Positions 15,321 to 25,207 of a stretch of 64,000 nucleotides of DNA are shown one piece after another. The position numbers were made by a program, and so were the translations under genes. Below the pieces are notes generated by a model that was not told the origin of the DNA, searched no databases, and saw nothing but the letters and a program-made list of their open reading frames with translations. The stretch lies in the NCBI GenBank assembly GCA_034368805.1, contig JAXMLJ010000107.1, forward strand, positions 1-64,000, in the 5' to 3' direction. This stretch comes from UBA2272 sp034368805. GTDB lineage: Bacteria > Actinomycetota > Coriobacteriia > Anaerosomatales > Anaerosomataceae. Positions within the stretch are counted from its first letter, which is position 1. The number at the start of each line of letters is the position of its first letter.

Positions 15321-17476
15321 GCTCCACCTCCCGCCTTCAGAGCACGGTGCAACCCCGCAAGCGCCGTCTCGGCAGCAGTGCGCAGTTCGCGCGACCTGCC
15401 GGTCCGAATGATGCCACGCTGACGGATGATGTCGTTGAGCACCGCCTCGGCCTCGGGCCTGCCGAGTCGGCCGAGCGCCTCGATAGCTTCGATCCGGGCG
15501 CCCACTTCACGGTTGCCGCGACCCTCGCCGCGCGCCACCTGCGAGAGCGCCGCGAGGGCCCCGCCCGTGCCGAGCGTACCGAGCAGCCGCGCCGCGAGGC
15601 CGACGTTCTGGGCGTCCTCGTCGGCGAGCGCCGCGATGAGCATCTCGCCTGCAAGGCGGTCGCGTATCCCGGCAACGGCCCTGATCGTCTCACGACGCAC
15701 GCAGGAGTCGCTGTGGCGCAGCGTGCGCGCGAGGTGAGACACCGCGTCGGGACGGCGCGTCGAGCCCAGAATGGCGACGACGTTGCGCACGAAGTACCAC
15801 CGGGGATCCGCCACACGCGCACCGAGGGTGCCGATGTGCTTGGGTGCTATAGACGAGATCAGGTCAACGAGCGCCTTGCGGGCTGCCATGTCCGGCTCGT
15901 CGGCCAGCACCTCGAGCAGCGGGCTGATCGTGTGCTCGCCGAGCGTGTTGAGCAGCCGTTTGCACGCCTCGTGCTCGGCCGTGCCGGCGTCGTGCCGCCT
16001 GAGCGCGGCTGTCAGCTCTCGCATGTGCCGTGGTCGAGCCATCGTGACAAGTGCGTCGTGCACGCGTTCGTGCTGCGCGGGTTCGAGCGTCTCGTCGTCT
16101 TGGAGCGCGGCAAACGCACCGGCGGCATCGGCCGCATCCTCGTACTCGCCCCACTCCAGCAGAAGGCCGAGTCCGTCCTCCACGATCGCCATGAGGGACG
16201 TGAACATCTCGGGACGGCGCTCGATCGAGATGAGCGTGACGATGCCGAGCATGATGTCGCCGTCGGAGACGCCGGCGGCGACCTCGGCCCGCACCGCGGC
16301 GACGTCGTCGCCTTCGGCCTCGGCGGCCACGGGAGCCAGGTCGACCAGTCGCAGAATGTTCTCCACGCTCTCAATCCGCTCATCTGCGGGAGGCAACGCG
16401 CTCAGCCGCGACGGCGCTGCGTTCTCCAGAACCGTTGCGATGGTGGACTCGTCGGCACCAGCCCCGCGCATGGCGTCTTCGGCTGCGCCGAGGACCTCCT
16501 CCTTGGGCCGCAAGGTGATCACGGCGAGGTTCCGGATGGCGCGAGACAGGCCGTCCCGCGAGACCGGGTCGGGACTCATGCCCTCGACGAGCGCGTTGCA
16601 CAGTTCGCTCAGCTCGAACTGTCTGAGCACGCTCGCCACCGACTCGTCGAGCCGCGCGTCGGGTAGCAACCGCTCGACGAGCACGTCGCGTCGGACGTCC
16701 GAATCGAGTGAGAGCAGACTCTCCGCGATCGATCTGAACAGCGCGGGCTGGTCCTCGGGCAACTCACCGTACGCTACGTGCGCAAGCGACACGACCCTCG
16801 CGGCGATCAGCTTGGTGAGCGGCCGACCACCGCGGCCCGACGCCGCAAGATCGCCGAGGTAGCGCGAGACCAGGCGCGGGTTCTGCGCGAACCTCACAAG
16901 GATCCGTTGGTCGCGCGGCCGTGCGCCGTAGGCCGATTCAACGAGCTCGTCGATCCGCTCGTGCGCCGGCGGCCACTCCTCATCCAGGATGGCAGAAGCG
17001 CTCTCGGCGGTCAGCTCGGTGTCCACGATCTTCGTAGAGACGAGGCTCACGCTGATCCCGTCCACCTGCAGATCCCAGAGCCGCTGTTCGAAACCACCGG
17101 AGGCCTGGATCTCCTCGGAGGACTCCTGCAAGACACGCAGGAAATCGACGATCTGCTTCGGGGTCACCGAAGCGTGGAAGCGCACGTCGGCGATCGAACG
17201 ATAATAGAACTCGCGCGCGAAAGCCGCGAACACCTTCTGCCCCGGCAGTACCGGAAATGCACCGTACAGCAGTCCCTGCTTCGCTACCTGGAACTTCAAC
17301 TCGGAGCGCTCCCGAAGCAGCCCGCGCAGCATGCCGATCAGAACCGCGGCATTCTCCAGCGGAATGTCGCTCGCGGCAGGATAGAGCTGCACCGCCTTGT
17401 AGGTGACGAGAAGATGCTTGACGAAGCGTTCAACGGCCTCGGGCGCCTTCTCGGGTTTGGACTCGCCTGTGTACAT
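15317..17476 (-). CDS. HEAT-repeat protein with N-terminal LYPAA module (copy 1)
   Basis: 719 residues from ATG 17476 (AGGAAGAGA upstream). The N-terminal 150 residues (YKAVQLYPAASDIPLENAA, then KQGLLYGAFPVLPGQKVF) are related to the N-terminal module of the neighbouring HD-GYP and to the second HEAT protein at 23229. Helical repeats fill the middle. The C-terminal 250 residues are HEAT/PBS-lyase-like repeats (ARKALVDLISSIAPKHIGTL, SHLARTLRHSDSCVRRETI, EAIEALGRLGRPEAEAVL). There are no catalytic motifs, so it is likely a scaffold or sensor partner for the HD-GYP encoded immediately downstream with a 4-base overlap. Confidence 0.85.
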   Translation of the reverse strand: MYTGESKPEKAPEAVERFVKHLLVTYKAVQLYPAASDIPLENAAVLIGMLRGLLRERSELKFQVAKQGLLYGAFPVLPGQKVFAAFAREFYYRSIADVRFHASVTPKQIVDFLRVLQESSEEIQASGGFEQRLWDLQVDGISVSLVSTKIVDTELTAESASAILDEEWPPAHERIDELVESAYGARPRDQRILVRFAQNPRLVSRYLGDLAASGRGGRPLTKLIAARVVSLAHVAYGELPEDQPALFRSIAESLLSLDSDVRRDVLVERLLPDARLDESVASVLRQFELSELCNALVEGMSPDPVSRDGLSRAIRNLAVITLRPKEEVLGAAEDAMRGAGADESTIATVLENAAPSRLSALPPADERIESVENILRLVDLAPVAAEAEGDDVAAVRAEVAAGVSDGDIMLGIVTLISIERRPEMFTSLMAIVEDGLGLLLEWGEYEDAADAAGAFAALQDDETLEPAQHERVHDALVTMARPRHMRELTAALRRHDAGTAEHEACKRLLNTLGEHTISPLLEVLADEPDMAARKALVDLISSIAPKHIGTLGARVADPRWYFVRNVVAILGSTRRPDAVSHLARTLRHSDSCVRRETIRAVAGIRDRLAGEMLIAALADEDAQNVGLAARLLGTLGTGGALAALSQVARGEGRGNREVGARIEAIEALGRLGRPEAEAVLNDIIRQRGIIRTGRSRELRTAAETALAGLHRALKAGGGA

Positions 17477-17551
17477 CGACTCTCTTCCTGCAGTGGAGCG
17501 CACGCCACCGATTATGCCGCTTACGCGCGGCCGGTGCTATCATCGCTGACC

Positions 17552-18226
17552 ATGGACGCTCCCTTGGTGCTTCTCGCGTCGGCGTCTCCCCGACGCCGCC
17601 GGCTCATCGAATGGCTCGGGCTCGACGTCACTGTCATGTCGGTCGACACCCCCGAGGACCTCGGCGCGCCGCTCGAGCCCGGCCCGCTCGCCGCATCACT
17701 CGCCGCCGAGAAGGCGCTGGCCGCCCGGGCGGTGTCCGGTGACGGATCGCTGATTCTTGCATTCGACACCGTCGTGGTCTCTAACGGCGTTGTGCTCGGC
17801 AAACCGGCGAACGAGGCCGACGCCCGCCGCATGCTCGGCAGCCTTGCCGGCCGCACGCACGAGGTCGTGACCGGCGTGGCGCTCCTACCTGACGGCGCGA
17901 CCGCTCCGGATACGTTCGCCACGACCACCCGGGTCGCGATGCGCGCGCTCGACGACGCGACGACAGACGCGTGGATCGCCCGGGGTGAGTACCTAGGGTG
18001 CGCCGGCGCCTACAACATCGAACACCATCTCGCCAGCGTAGCCGATGACGAGTGCTTCCAGAATGTCGCGGGATTGCCCCTGTGCCACCTGTACGCCGAG
18101 CTGGCCTCCGGTCGCGCCGGTACCATCCCCCGAGGACTCGTCGTGCCGATTCGTGCGTGCGACGCGGCGCTTGACCGCCGCTGCCTGCTCGGGCCGCGGG
18201 TGTGCGGAACCGGGGCCCGTATCTAG
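17552..18226 (+). CDS. maf: Maf-family nucleotide pyrophosphatase
   Basis: 224 residues. Starts with LLASASPRRRRLIEWLG, the phosphate-binding Maf motif S-x-R-R. LAAEKALAA (E-K), LAFDTVVVSNGVVLGKP (D-T-V-V and GKP) and GEYLGCAGAYNIEHHLAS complete the family pattern. Maf proteins hydrolyse non-canonical or canonical NTPs to NMPs and are linked to septum inhibition or nucleotide-pool cleaning. Compared with typical Mafs of about 190-200 residues it has a tail of about 25 residues with several Cys. It is divergent from the HEAT gene and overlaps the convergent methyltransferase gene by 4 bases. Confidence 0.9.
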   Translation: MDAPLVLLASASPRRRRLIEWLGLDVTVMSVDTPEDLGAPLEPGPLAASLAAEKALAARAVSGDGSLILAFDTVVVSNGVVLGKPANEADARRMLGSLAGRTHEVVTGVALLPDGATAPDTFATTTRVAMRALDDATTDAWIARGEYLGCAGAYNIEHHLASVADDECFQNVAGLPLCHLYAELASGRAGTIPRGLVVPIRACDAALDRRCLLGPRVCGTGARI

Positions 18227-19056
18227 CCCACGGCCTTCACGGCCACCACGATGATGCTCTCGTCGGTATCCGCCTCTAACAGGCGCCCCGTATGGTCGCC
18301 GAGGATACGCACGTCGGCAAAGCCGGCGCTCTCGAGTTCGCGCGTGATCATCTCGGGCACCATGACGAAGTGTAGCGAGCGGCGCGACCGTACACTCCAG
18401 CCGCCGGACGGATCGTCCTCGAGCGTCGTGGGCCAGCTCTCGATCGTGTGCTCGCCTTCCCGCACGCTGGCGTCGCGAAGAAGGGTGACGAAGTCGAACA
18501 GGACGCCGTCGCCCTCCGGAGTGTAGTCGAGCAGGCGCAGGAAGAACTTGTCGCCGGCGGGTGTCTCCCTGAACACCGGCGACATCGTACGGATCCGTTG
18601 CGCGATGAGCCGGTGATGGTTGAGATAGTGCAGCACGAGCAGTCCGCCCGGAACGAGCGCTTCGGCGAAGTCGCGCAGCGCATCATGGAGCCCGCGTAGC
18701 GAGCGCACGTGCGGGAGCGCGTTGCCGGTGCAGGTGACCGCGTCCACCGGCGCGCCGACGATGCGCGCGACGTCGCCGAAGCCGCCCTCGACGATGCGGA
18801 CGTCGCTTCCGAGCCGCCCGGCGTTCTCGCGCGCCAGCTCTAGCATGTCCTCGCTTGGATCGATCGCCCAGACGTCGAGCCCCCACGAGCGGTACACGAT
18901 GGCGTGGCGTGCGCTGCCGGCTCCCACGTCCGCCACCGACCGCACGTCGTAGCCGGCGAAGATCCCCTCGAAGAACGGCGCTTCGCGCGCGAGACGGCGG
19001 TCCCAGTTCACGAGCTCGTCGTATTCGCGCTCGTCGTTGTGACGCGTCCAACTCAT
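18223..19056 (-). CDS. SAM-dependent class I methyltransferase
   Basis: 277 residues, starting at ATG 19056, which has AGGAGG 7 bases upstream. Motif I is VADVGAGSARHAIVY (glycine-rich SAM loop). WAIDPSEDMLELARENA follows with the acidic residue for the ribose, then GFGDVARIVGAPVDAVTCTGNALPHV and ALVPGGLLVLHYLNH, the post-motif strands. The C-terminal half (residues 165-277) is a beta-rich region as in glycine/sarcosine-type and related small-molecule methyltransferases. The substrate is unknown. It lies 12 bases after the amidohydrolase stop and probably shares the PspC-amidohydrolase transcript. Confidence 0.85.
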   Translation of the reverse strand: MSWTRHNDEREYDELVNWDRRLAREAPFFEGIFAGYDVRSVADVGAGSARHAIVYRSWGLDVWAIDPSEDMLELARENAGRLGSDVRIVEGGFGDVARIVGAPVDAVTCTGNALPHVRSLRGLHDALRDFAEALVPGGLLVLHYLNHHRLIAQRIRTMSPVFRETPAGDKFFLRLLDYTPEGDGVLFDFVTLLRDASVREGEHTIESWPTTLEDDPSGGWSVRSRRSLHFVMVPEMITRELESAGFADVRILGDHTGRLLEADTDESIIVVAVKAVG

Positions 19057-19068
19057 CGCCACGCCTCC

Positions 19069-20007
19069 TTACGCGTCGAGGCGGAATATCCGCACGGCGT
19101 TGGCACGAAGCACACGGTCGCGATCGCGGTCGGAGAGGCCGAGTTCCTCAAGCGTTCGGCGCTGCTGGAATGCGATCCACTTGCGGTACGGTCCCGTTGT
19201 GCCCGAGTCGGTGCCGAAGAGCACTCGTTCCGGCCCGAGTGCGGTTATCGCCCTGTCGAACACCTGCGCGAGCGTGTAACCGTGCGGATCGTAGTCCATC
19301 CAGTTGTTGGTGCCCGATGAATCCAGGCACACGTTCTTGCACTGATAGCCGACACGCAGCGCCTCGTGCAGGTATCCAGCGCCGAAGTGCGCGATGACGA
19401 ACGTGATCTCCGGGAAGTCGCGAGCCACGGGCGAGAGGTCGGTAGGGTCCGCATAGCGCACATCGCCTTGGGGGTCGACCGTCACGCCGTAATGGACCGT
19501 GATCGCGGCACCAAGCTCGGCGGCCTTCTCGAAGAACGGACGGCATGCCGGGTCCGAGAGCCTGAAGCAGCGGTTCACCGGCAGCAGCTTCACGCCCTTG
19601 AAGCCCGCAGCCATCTCGCGCTCGAGCAGCGCCGGCGCGTCGGGCAGCCGCGGGTCGAGATTGCACAACGCCGCGACGCGTCCCCGCGAGGCGTTGATGA
19701 AGTCGCGCATGTACTGCGAGTCGGGCAGCACCGAGACCACCACCGCGCGCGCGATAGCTGCGTCATCGAGGCGCCGAGCGTACCACTCGGCCATCTTCTC
19801 CGGGCTGAAGTCTGGCAGGGCCTCCTGCCGACGGCCGAACGTGCCCTCTTCGAGCGCCTTCTTCCACCGGGGGTTCGCTTCGGGATTCTTGTCGACGAAC
19901 TCGCGGAACAGCGGAAGTGCGAACAGATGGACGTGCGCGTCGATCACATCACCGGGAACGGTGCCACGCCGTTTCGCGTTGGGTTCACCACCGCTCTCGA
20001 GGCTCAC
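19069..20007 (-). CDS. Amidohydrolase-2 family metal-dependent hydrolase
   Basis: 312 residues, GTG start. The TIM-barrel amidohydrolase-2 signature is present: DAHVHLF (H-x-H metal pair) at the N-terminus, GFKGVKLLP on strand 4, ITVHYG, FVIAHFGAG (metal His) and LFGTDSG (catalytic Asp near the C-terminus). Members hydrolyse or decarboxylate cyclic or aromatic acids; the substrate is not predictable here. The start codon overlaps the stop of the PspC-domain gene (GTGA), so it is translationally coupled to an envelope gene, an odd pairing without a clear functional reason. Confidence 0.85.
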   Translation of the reverse strand: MSLESGGEPNAKRRGTVPGDVIDAHVHLFALPLFREFVDKNPEANPRWKKALEEGTFGRRQEALPDFSPEKMAEWYARRLDDAAIARAVVVSVLPDSQYMRDFINASRGRVAALCNLDPRLPDAPALLEREMAAGFKGVKLLPVNRCFRLSDPACRPFFEKAAELGAAITVHYGVTVDPQGDVRYADPTDLSPVARDFPEITFVIAHFGAGYLHEALRVGYQCKNVCLDSSGTNNWMDYDPHGYTLAQVFDRAITALGPERVLFGTDSGTTGPYRKWIAFQQRRTLEELGLSDRDRDRVLRANAVRIFRLDA

Positions 20008-20561
20008 CGGTCCGCGCTGGTCTCATCCACCGGCGCAGGAGGTTCGGGCGCGGGCCCGGGCGGCTCGGGAACCTGTGACTGCGGCCAGGCCGCGGGTGCC
20101 GCGGACGCAGCAGCCACGCCCTTGGGCGCCTGGGGCACGACGATCGCCATCACGATGTAGGCAGCGATAAGACCGCCGACGTCAAACAGCACGACGAGCG
20201 CGATGAACGCGAGCCGCAGCAGCGTGACATCCACGCCGAAGTAGTCCGCAAGCCCGCCGAGCACTCCCGCGAGCCACTTCTCGTCGCGGGAGCGGTAGAG
20301 CCTGGTCCCGCGCCGCGGCGCGCTGAAGCCCCTGCCCGACTGCGACCACCAGATGAGCACCACGCCGATGAGCACGATCCCGATGCCGACCCGTGCCTTG
20401 ACGATGAAGTCCCACATGTAGCCGAGGGGCCACGGGACGATCCCGAGATTTCGGGCGCCCAGGAAGAAACCCGCTGCGATCAGCACGGCCCCAAGAATGA
20501 CCCAGCCCGTCGAATCGTGATCGCCCGTGGGGGTCGTCTGCTGGTGCTGGTCCTCTGTCAC
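20004..20561 (-). CDS. PspC-domain envelope stress protein
   Basis: 185 residues, GTG start with AGGAGG upstream. Two membrane segments (WVILGAVLIAAGFFLGARNLG and VGIGIVLIGVVLIWW) come first. The PspC domain itself follows: LYRSRDEKWLAGVLGGLADYFGVDVTLLRLAFIALVVL, whose Arg/Lys-x-x-x-G-V-x-G-G-x-A core is diagnostic, with a third membrane segment. The C-terminus is Pro/Ala-rich. PspC proteins sense or stabilise the membrane under envelope stress. It follows the LiaF-like gene by 9 bases and is coupled to the amidohydrolase gene. Confidence 0.9.
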   Translation of the reverse strand: MTEDQHQQTTPTGDHDSTGWVILGAVLIAAGFFLGARNLGIVPWPLGYMWDFIVKARVGIGIVLIGVVLIWWSQSGRGFSAPRRGTRLYRSRDEKWLAGVLGGLADYFGVDVTLLRLAFIALVVLFDVGGLIAAYIVMAIVVPQAPKGVAAASAAPAAWPQSQVPEPPGPAPEPPAPVDETSADR

Positions 20562-20570
20562 GATGACCTC

Positions 20571-21758
20571 CTAGTAGTACTCGAGAGTTATGCTGCCGAT
20601 ACCTGACTCGACATCGATGTCCCAGTAAGCACCCGACGTCCGGAAACCGTCGCTCTCGTAGGTCCGGATGTCGCCGTCGTGGCCGCCTTTCCACTCACCG
20701 CGTGCGGTCACACCCGATAGACCCTTGCTGACAGCCACGCGGACGCTGTCGCCCTCGGGCACCCGCAGTGTCAGCGCGGAGATGCCCGCCTTGACGCGCA
20801 CGTCCACGGGGCCACGGAGACCCGATGCCCCCGCCTCGCCGAGCGTGAGCCGACCCTCCGAGACCCCGGCGTCGAAGGTCACGGCTTCGACGGCCAGGTC
20901 CCTCAGGTCCACGTCGTAACTCGAGACACCCGCCTCGACCGTCAGATCCCACACGACGTCGGAGTCCAGCGTCACGTCGAGCCGCGTGTCCCCGACACCG
21001 GGCATCCACGTCCCGCTGCCCAGTCCGGCGCTCACGAGCGCGTGAGAACGGTCGATCGTCACGTCGAACTCGGGCGTGAAGGGCGAGCGCCCCGATGCGG
21101 TGGCCAGATCGTCACCAGCCATGAGCTTGAGTACTCCGACGCCACCCTTGATGACAGCCGTGCCCTCGGTGACCCGCGCGTCATGCGGAGCCTCGCCCGA
21201 GAATGTCTCGGCTGCCCCGCTCACGGGCACGAGGAACGACCACCCGGCCGTCGGCGTCATCACGAGGGCGCCGTACGCAAGCCCGGCGATCACCACAAAG
21301 CTACCGAGGGTGCGGATCCCCTCGGACTTCATGCCCTTGCCCGCGATCTCGAGACCGAGCGCTACGAGCAGCAGCGGCCAGAGGCGGAAGATGTTGAGCC
21401 ACGCGTTCCAGCCGATATAGCCGAGCATCTGCCCGAGGAAGATCAGACCGATAGTGACGGTCGTGAGCCCCTCGGCGGCATCCTTGACAGACCAGCTCCC
21501 GGTCCCGGTGCCGAACATCGACCTGACGCCGAACACGACGATGATGAGTGGCCAGTAGCGCCAGATGGCGATCCCCGGCACGAACTGGTTGACGAGAAGG
21601 AGCCCGCCGAGTGCGACCAGCGCCGCCCCCCACAGCACCGCCCCGCGCCGTACGCGAGAGGCCGGTGCCGCGGCTACTGGCGGCGGTGAGACATCCGGCG
21701 TGGCGGCTGGTGGCGGCGGCCCGGTGGGCGCAGACGGCACCCCGTTGTGTTCCGTCAT
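20571..21758 (-). CDS. LiaF-like / DUF5668 membrane protein with adhesin-like beta domain
   Basis: 395 residues from ATG 21758 (AGGAG 5 bases upstream). A Pro-rich N-terminus precedes four membrane segments (AVLWGAALVALGGLLLVNQFV, YWPLIIVVFGVRSMF, LTTVTIGLIFLGQML, LWPLLLVALGLEIA). The G-x-x-L-x-x-x-W-P-L-I/L-L-I/V-x-x-G motif occurs twice, typical of DUF5668/LiaF membrane parts. Residues 190-395 are a repetitive beta-helix-like domain (VEAGVSSYDVDLRDLAVEAVTF, VKAGISALTLRVPEG, VESGIGSITLEYY), as in the DUF4097/LiaF C-terminal domain. With the PspC gene it forms a pair typical of cell-envelope stress circuits. Confidence 0.85.
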   Translation of the reverse strand: MTEHNGVPSAPTGPPPPAATPDVSPPPVAAAPASRVRRGAVLWGAALVALGGLLLVNQFVPGIAIWRYWPLIIVVFGVRSMFGTGTGSWSVKDAAEGLTTVTIGLIFLGQMLGYIGWNAWLNIFRLWPLLLVALGLEIAGKGMKSEGIRTLGSFVVIAGLAYGALVMTPTAGWSFLVPVSGAAETFSGEAPHDARVTEGTAVIKGGVGVLKLMAGDDLATASGRSPFTPEFDVTIDRSHALVSAGLGSGTWMPGVGDTRLDVTLDSDVVWDLTVEAGVSSYDVDLRDLAVEAVTFDAGVSEGRLTLGEAGASGLRGPVDVRVKAGISALTLRVPEGDSVRVAVSKGLSGVTARGEWKGGHDGDIRTYESDGFRTSGAYWDIDVESGIGSITLEYY

Positions 21759-21801
21759 CACGACTCCTGTTGTTCGGGCGGGACAGCACACCCCCGCGGC
21801 G

Positions 21802-23127
21802 TCAGTCGGACGCCGTCGCACCCGCCCCGTCGACGCCCATCGTCCTAGATACCCGAAGTCGGGCGATCCTCCTCCGCCTGACGACATCGACCCGCACGAC
21901 GAGGTCGTGGTAGAGCACCGTCTCGCCCTCGGACGGGATGTGACCGAGCTCGACGAGGACCCAGCCGGCGACGGTCTCGTACTCATCAGAGAGCGGCAGA
22001 TCCCACCCGAGCGTCTCGTTAGCCTCGTGGACCGAGAGCAGGCCGTCTACGACCCACTGGTCCGGACCGAGCGAGGTGATGTACCGGCGCTCTCGATCGA
22101 ACTCATCGGCGATCTCCCCTATGATCTCCTCCACGATGTCCTCGATCGTGGCCAAGCCCGCCGTACCGCCGTACTCGTCGACCACGATCGCGAGGTGGTT
22201 GTGCCCCCGCTGCATATCGTTGAGCATCGCCAGAATCGGCTTCGTCTCGGGAACGAAGACCGCCGGCCTCACGAATGCCGCAACCGGCTCGTCCATCAGG
22301 CCCTCGGAGGCCGGGCCGACCAGGTCCTTAAGCATCGCTATACCCACGATGGAATCAGCATCCTCCCCGAAGACCGGCAGTCGCGAGTACCCGGAGGTGC
22401 GGAACGTCTCGATCGCCTCACGCAACGGCGTGGAGTCCTGGAGCATCAGCATGTCGACGCGCGGGACCATGACCTCCTTGGCCACCATGTCGCCAAGCTC
22501 GAAGATCTCGTGGATCATGCGCTTCTCGTCCTCGAGCAGCGTCCCCTGCTCGGTAACGAGCAGCTTGATCTCCTCCTCGGTCACGCCGGGACGGACCGAG
22601 CCCGGCCGCACGCCGAGAAGCCGTGCAGCCGCGTCTGTGGAGTGTGCGAGAACCCAGATGAGCGGTGCGGTGAGGCGCTGAAGGAGCGTGACCGGTCCCG
22701 AGACGGCCTTGGCGACCTTCTCGGCGCTCTGCAGTCCGAGCCGCTTGGGCGCCAGCTCCCCGAACACGAGCGTCACGTACGAGATAACGAGCGTCACGAG
22801 AAACACCGCGAGCCCTGCCGCGATCGAACTCACCCACGTCACGCCCAGCGTGTCGAGCCACTCCGCCACCGGCTCCGCGAGCGTGACGGCGGCGGTGGCC
22901 GAGGCTCCGAAGCCCACCAGCGTGATGCCGACCTGGATAGCCGCCAGGAACCGCGACGGATCCTCGGTCAGCCGCAGGACGGCCCGCGCGCGGGATGAGC
23001 CGGCATCGGCTTCCATCTTGATCGCGGCGCGCCGCGCGCTCACGAGCGCGATCTCGGCGGCGGCCAGGTAGCCGTTGGCCGCGATCAAGACGATGACGAG
23101 CAGTATCTGTGCAGTGATCCCATCCAT
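21802..23127 (-). CDS. CNNM/CorC (HlyC) family transporter with CBS pair
   Basis: 441 residues. The N-terminal DUF21/CNNM membrane domain has four hydrophobic segments (ILLVIVLIAANGYLAAAEIAL through VFLVTLVISYVTLVFGELAPKRLGL). The sequences ANGYLAAAEIALVSARR and FGELAPKRLG are diagnostic. Two CBS domains follow (EVMVPRVDMLMLQ, SGYSRLPVFGEDADSIVGIAMLKDL and HLAIVVDEYGGTAGLATIEDIVEEIIGEI), and a CorC_HlyC domain ends the protein. Family members export Mg2+ or other divalent ions. The ATG lacks a strong Shine-Dalgarno, so the start is likely but not certain. It is divergent from the second HEAT/HD-GYP pair. Confidence 0.9.
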   Translation of the reverse strand: MDGITAQILLVIVLIAANGYLAAAEIALVSARRAAIKMEADAGSSRARAVLRLTEDPSRFLAAIQVGITLVGFGASATAAVTLAEPVAEWLDTLGVTWVSSIAAGLAVFLVTLVISYVTLVFGELAPKRLGLQSAEKVAKAVSGPVTLLQRLTAPLIWVLAHSTDAAARLLGVRPGSVRPGVTEEEIKLLVTEQGTLLEDEKRMIHEIFELGDMVAKEVMVPRVDMLMLQDSTPLREAIETFRTSGYSRLPVFGEDADSIVGIAMLKDLVGPASEGLMDEPVAAFVRPAVFVPETKPILAMLNDMQRGHNHLAIVVDEYGGTAGLATIEDIVEEIIGEIADEFDRERRYITSLGPDQWVVDGLLSVHEANETLGWDLPLSDEYETVAGWVLVELGHIPSEGETVLYHDLVVRVDVVRRRRIARLRVSRTMGVDGAGATASD

Positions 23128-23228
23128 GCCGATAAGGGTAGCAGGAAGCGGGCGGTGCGGCGCGGGTGGACTGACACCGCACGTTCGCCGAGAATCGAGC
23201 ACAACACTGAGCCGGGGGTGATACCTGG

Positions 23229-25207
23229 ATGGCGCCCGATGCAGAGACGACGCGTGCGGCGGAGGCCGTGGTGCGTGCACTGACCACGGCCGCCAAGACA
23301 CTGCGCCTGTATCCCGCAGCGAGCCCGATCCCCCTCCAGGCGATGCAGGCCGCATCCGAGGCCCTCGGCGGGGTGCTGGCCGCCGAGTCGTCGGTGTCCC
23401 TCATCGTCGCGCGCGACGGCTTCACGTACCGGGGCGAGCGCATCGCCACACCGGGGGCGAGCGACCTGGCCGACCTGCTCACCGCACACGAGGTCGCCGG
23501 GGTGGACCTCGTTCCCGGCTGCACCACGCACGACCTCTCCACCTTCCTTACGACCCTTCTGCGCGACCCGGCCGACGTCCGTGCGGAAGGCGGCTTCTCG
23601 GCGGTTCTGGCGCACGGCGGCGTCACCTCCGTCTCGATCTCCGAGGTCGTGCTGACCGCTGCGGCCGCCGAGATGCCGGACGACGTGGACGTGGACGCGT
23701 TCTTGCGGGAGCTCGCCACGGACGAGGCGCGGCTTGCCGCGTGGCTTGCGGCCGCCGCCTCTGGTGACCCGGCCATGCTCGCCGAGGACTGGCCGAACTC
23801 GCCCGGGCTGCGGGACCGGAGGGGGCCGCCGCGCTCGCCCGCGCACTCGGCGGGGCGTTCCTCGGACAAGAGACCGCAAGCCGTGACACGCTCGTCGGGC
23901 TTGCGCTCGACGACGCGGACGGCACACACGTTCTTCGAGAGATGCTGCATACGCTGGAGCCGCACGACTTCGCAACGTCTGTCGCTGACGGGTTGTACGC
24001 CAACAACATGCTCTCCATGTCAAACGTCCTCGCGTCGTTGCCACACCCCTCGGTGCTCGAGGCGATCATCGACGAGATCAGACCCATGCTCGCCGAAGGC
24101 GGACACAGCGACCGCGAGCTTGCGTTCCTCGGCCACATGATCGACGTGCGCGCTGCCGACGAGGCCGAGTCCGCCCTGGCCGACCGGCAACCCGACTATC
24201 GCACCGTCGCAGCGCTCAGCCGCGTGAGCGAAGACGACCTCGCGCCCGCTCGCGAGGAGTTGCGCACCTCGGATGCGACCGTTCACGCGCGCACCGTCAA
24301 CACGATGGTGTCGCTCCTCGACCAGCAGCAGGACTTCGCTTTGTGGTCGAGGACGCTGATGGCGCTCGCGTCTGTCGTGCCGCGCCTGCTGACTCACGGG
24401 GATCTGGAGCTTGCCGAACGGGTGCTGACCGATCTGGCGACCCGCGAGTCACGCACGACCCACCCGTGGCCGGGCCTTGCCGACCACATGCAGCGCGCAC
24501 TCGATCTGGCCACGTCGTCCGAGGCGATGCGCGCGCTCATCGGCACCGTACTCGACGACCCCGCCGCAGCCGCTCGCGCCCGGAGCATCCTCGGCCATGC
24601 AAGCGCCGCGGCGCAACAGCGACTCGTGACCGAGGCCCTCGGCGCGCGGGACCGCGACGGGCTCGCGGCAGCCGAGGCGTTGCTCGGGCGACGCCTCATC
24701 GACCTGCTGGTGAGTCGTGCATCCGAGCTGCAGTGGTTCCAGGTCGCCGAGGTGGCCCGCAGGCTCGCAGCCGAGTCAGACCCCCGTTCGCAAGAAGCGC
24801 TCTCGGCACTCGCCGCGCGGCCAGATGACCGCTCGCGCCTCGAGGTCGCGAAAGGGTTGGCCGGCACCGCGACCGCGGGCTCGGTGGAGATCCTCGCCGC
24901 GCTGGCGGGAGACCCCGTCCCGGAGATCGCCGTGACGGCGGTGCGGTCTCTCGAGCGCCTCTCGACGCCAGGAGCGGCACGGGCGCTCGGCGGGGTGTTC
25001 GACCGCATAGATGCCGATGGGAAGGACTTCCCGGTCGCCCGCGAGATCGTCGCCGCGCTGGGCCGCACCGGCTCGGATGCGGCGGTCGAGGTCCTGGAGC
25101 GCATCGCCGGCCGGCGGACGCTGATCAGGCGCGGCCACTTCACACAACTCCACAACCTTGCGACCGGCGCTCTCGCCGCGCGCCCGAAAGGGGGCGACGA
25201 CCTGTGA
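23229..25207 (+). CDS. HEAT-repeat protein with N-terminal LYPAA module (copy 2), frameshifted
   Basis: Two overlapping frames together encode a homologue of the 719-residue HEAT protein at 15317. Frame A (from ATG 23229) carries the N-terminal module (LRLYPAASPIPLQAMQAAS) through AAASGDPAMLAE. From about 23785 the protein-like reading moves to the frame that ends at 25207 (GLAELARAAG..., ALARALGGAFLGQET, later EILAALAGDPVPEIAVTAVRSLERL, ALGRTGSDAAVEVLERIAG). Restoring a single G near 23785-23825, which includes a GGGGG run, joins the two into about 659 residues. Either a sequencing slip or a recent mutation. The downstream HD-GYP gene overlaps the stop by 4 bases (GTGA), the same arrangement as copy 1. 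Confidence 0.75.
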
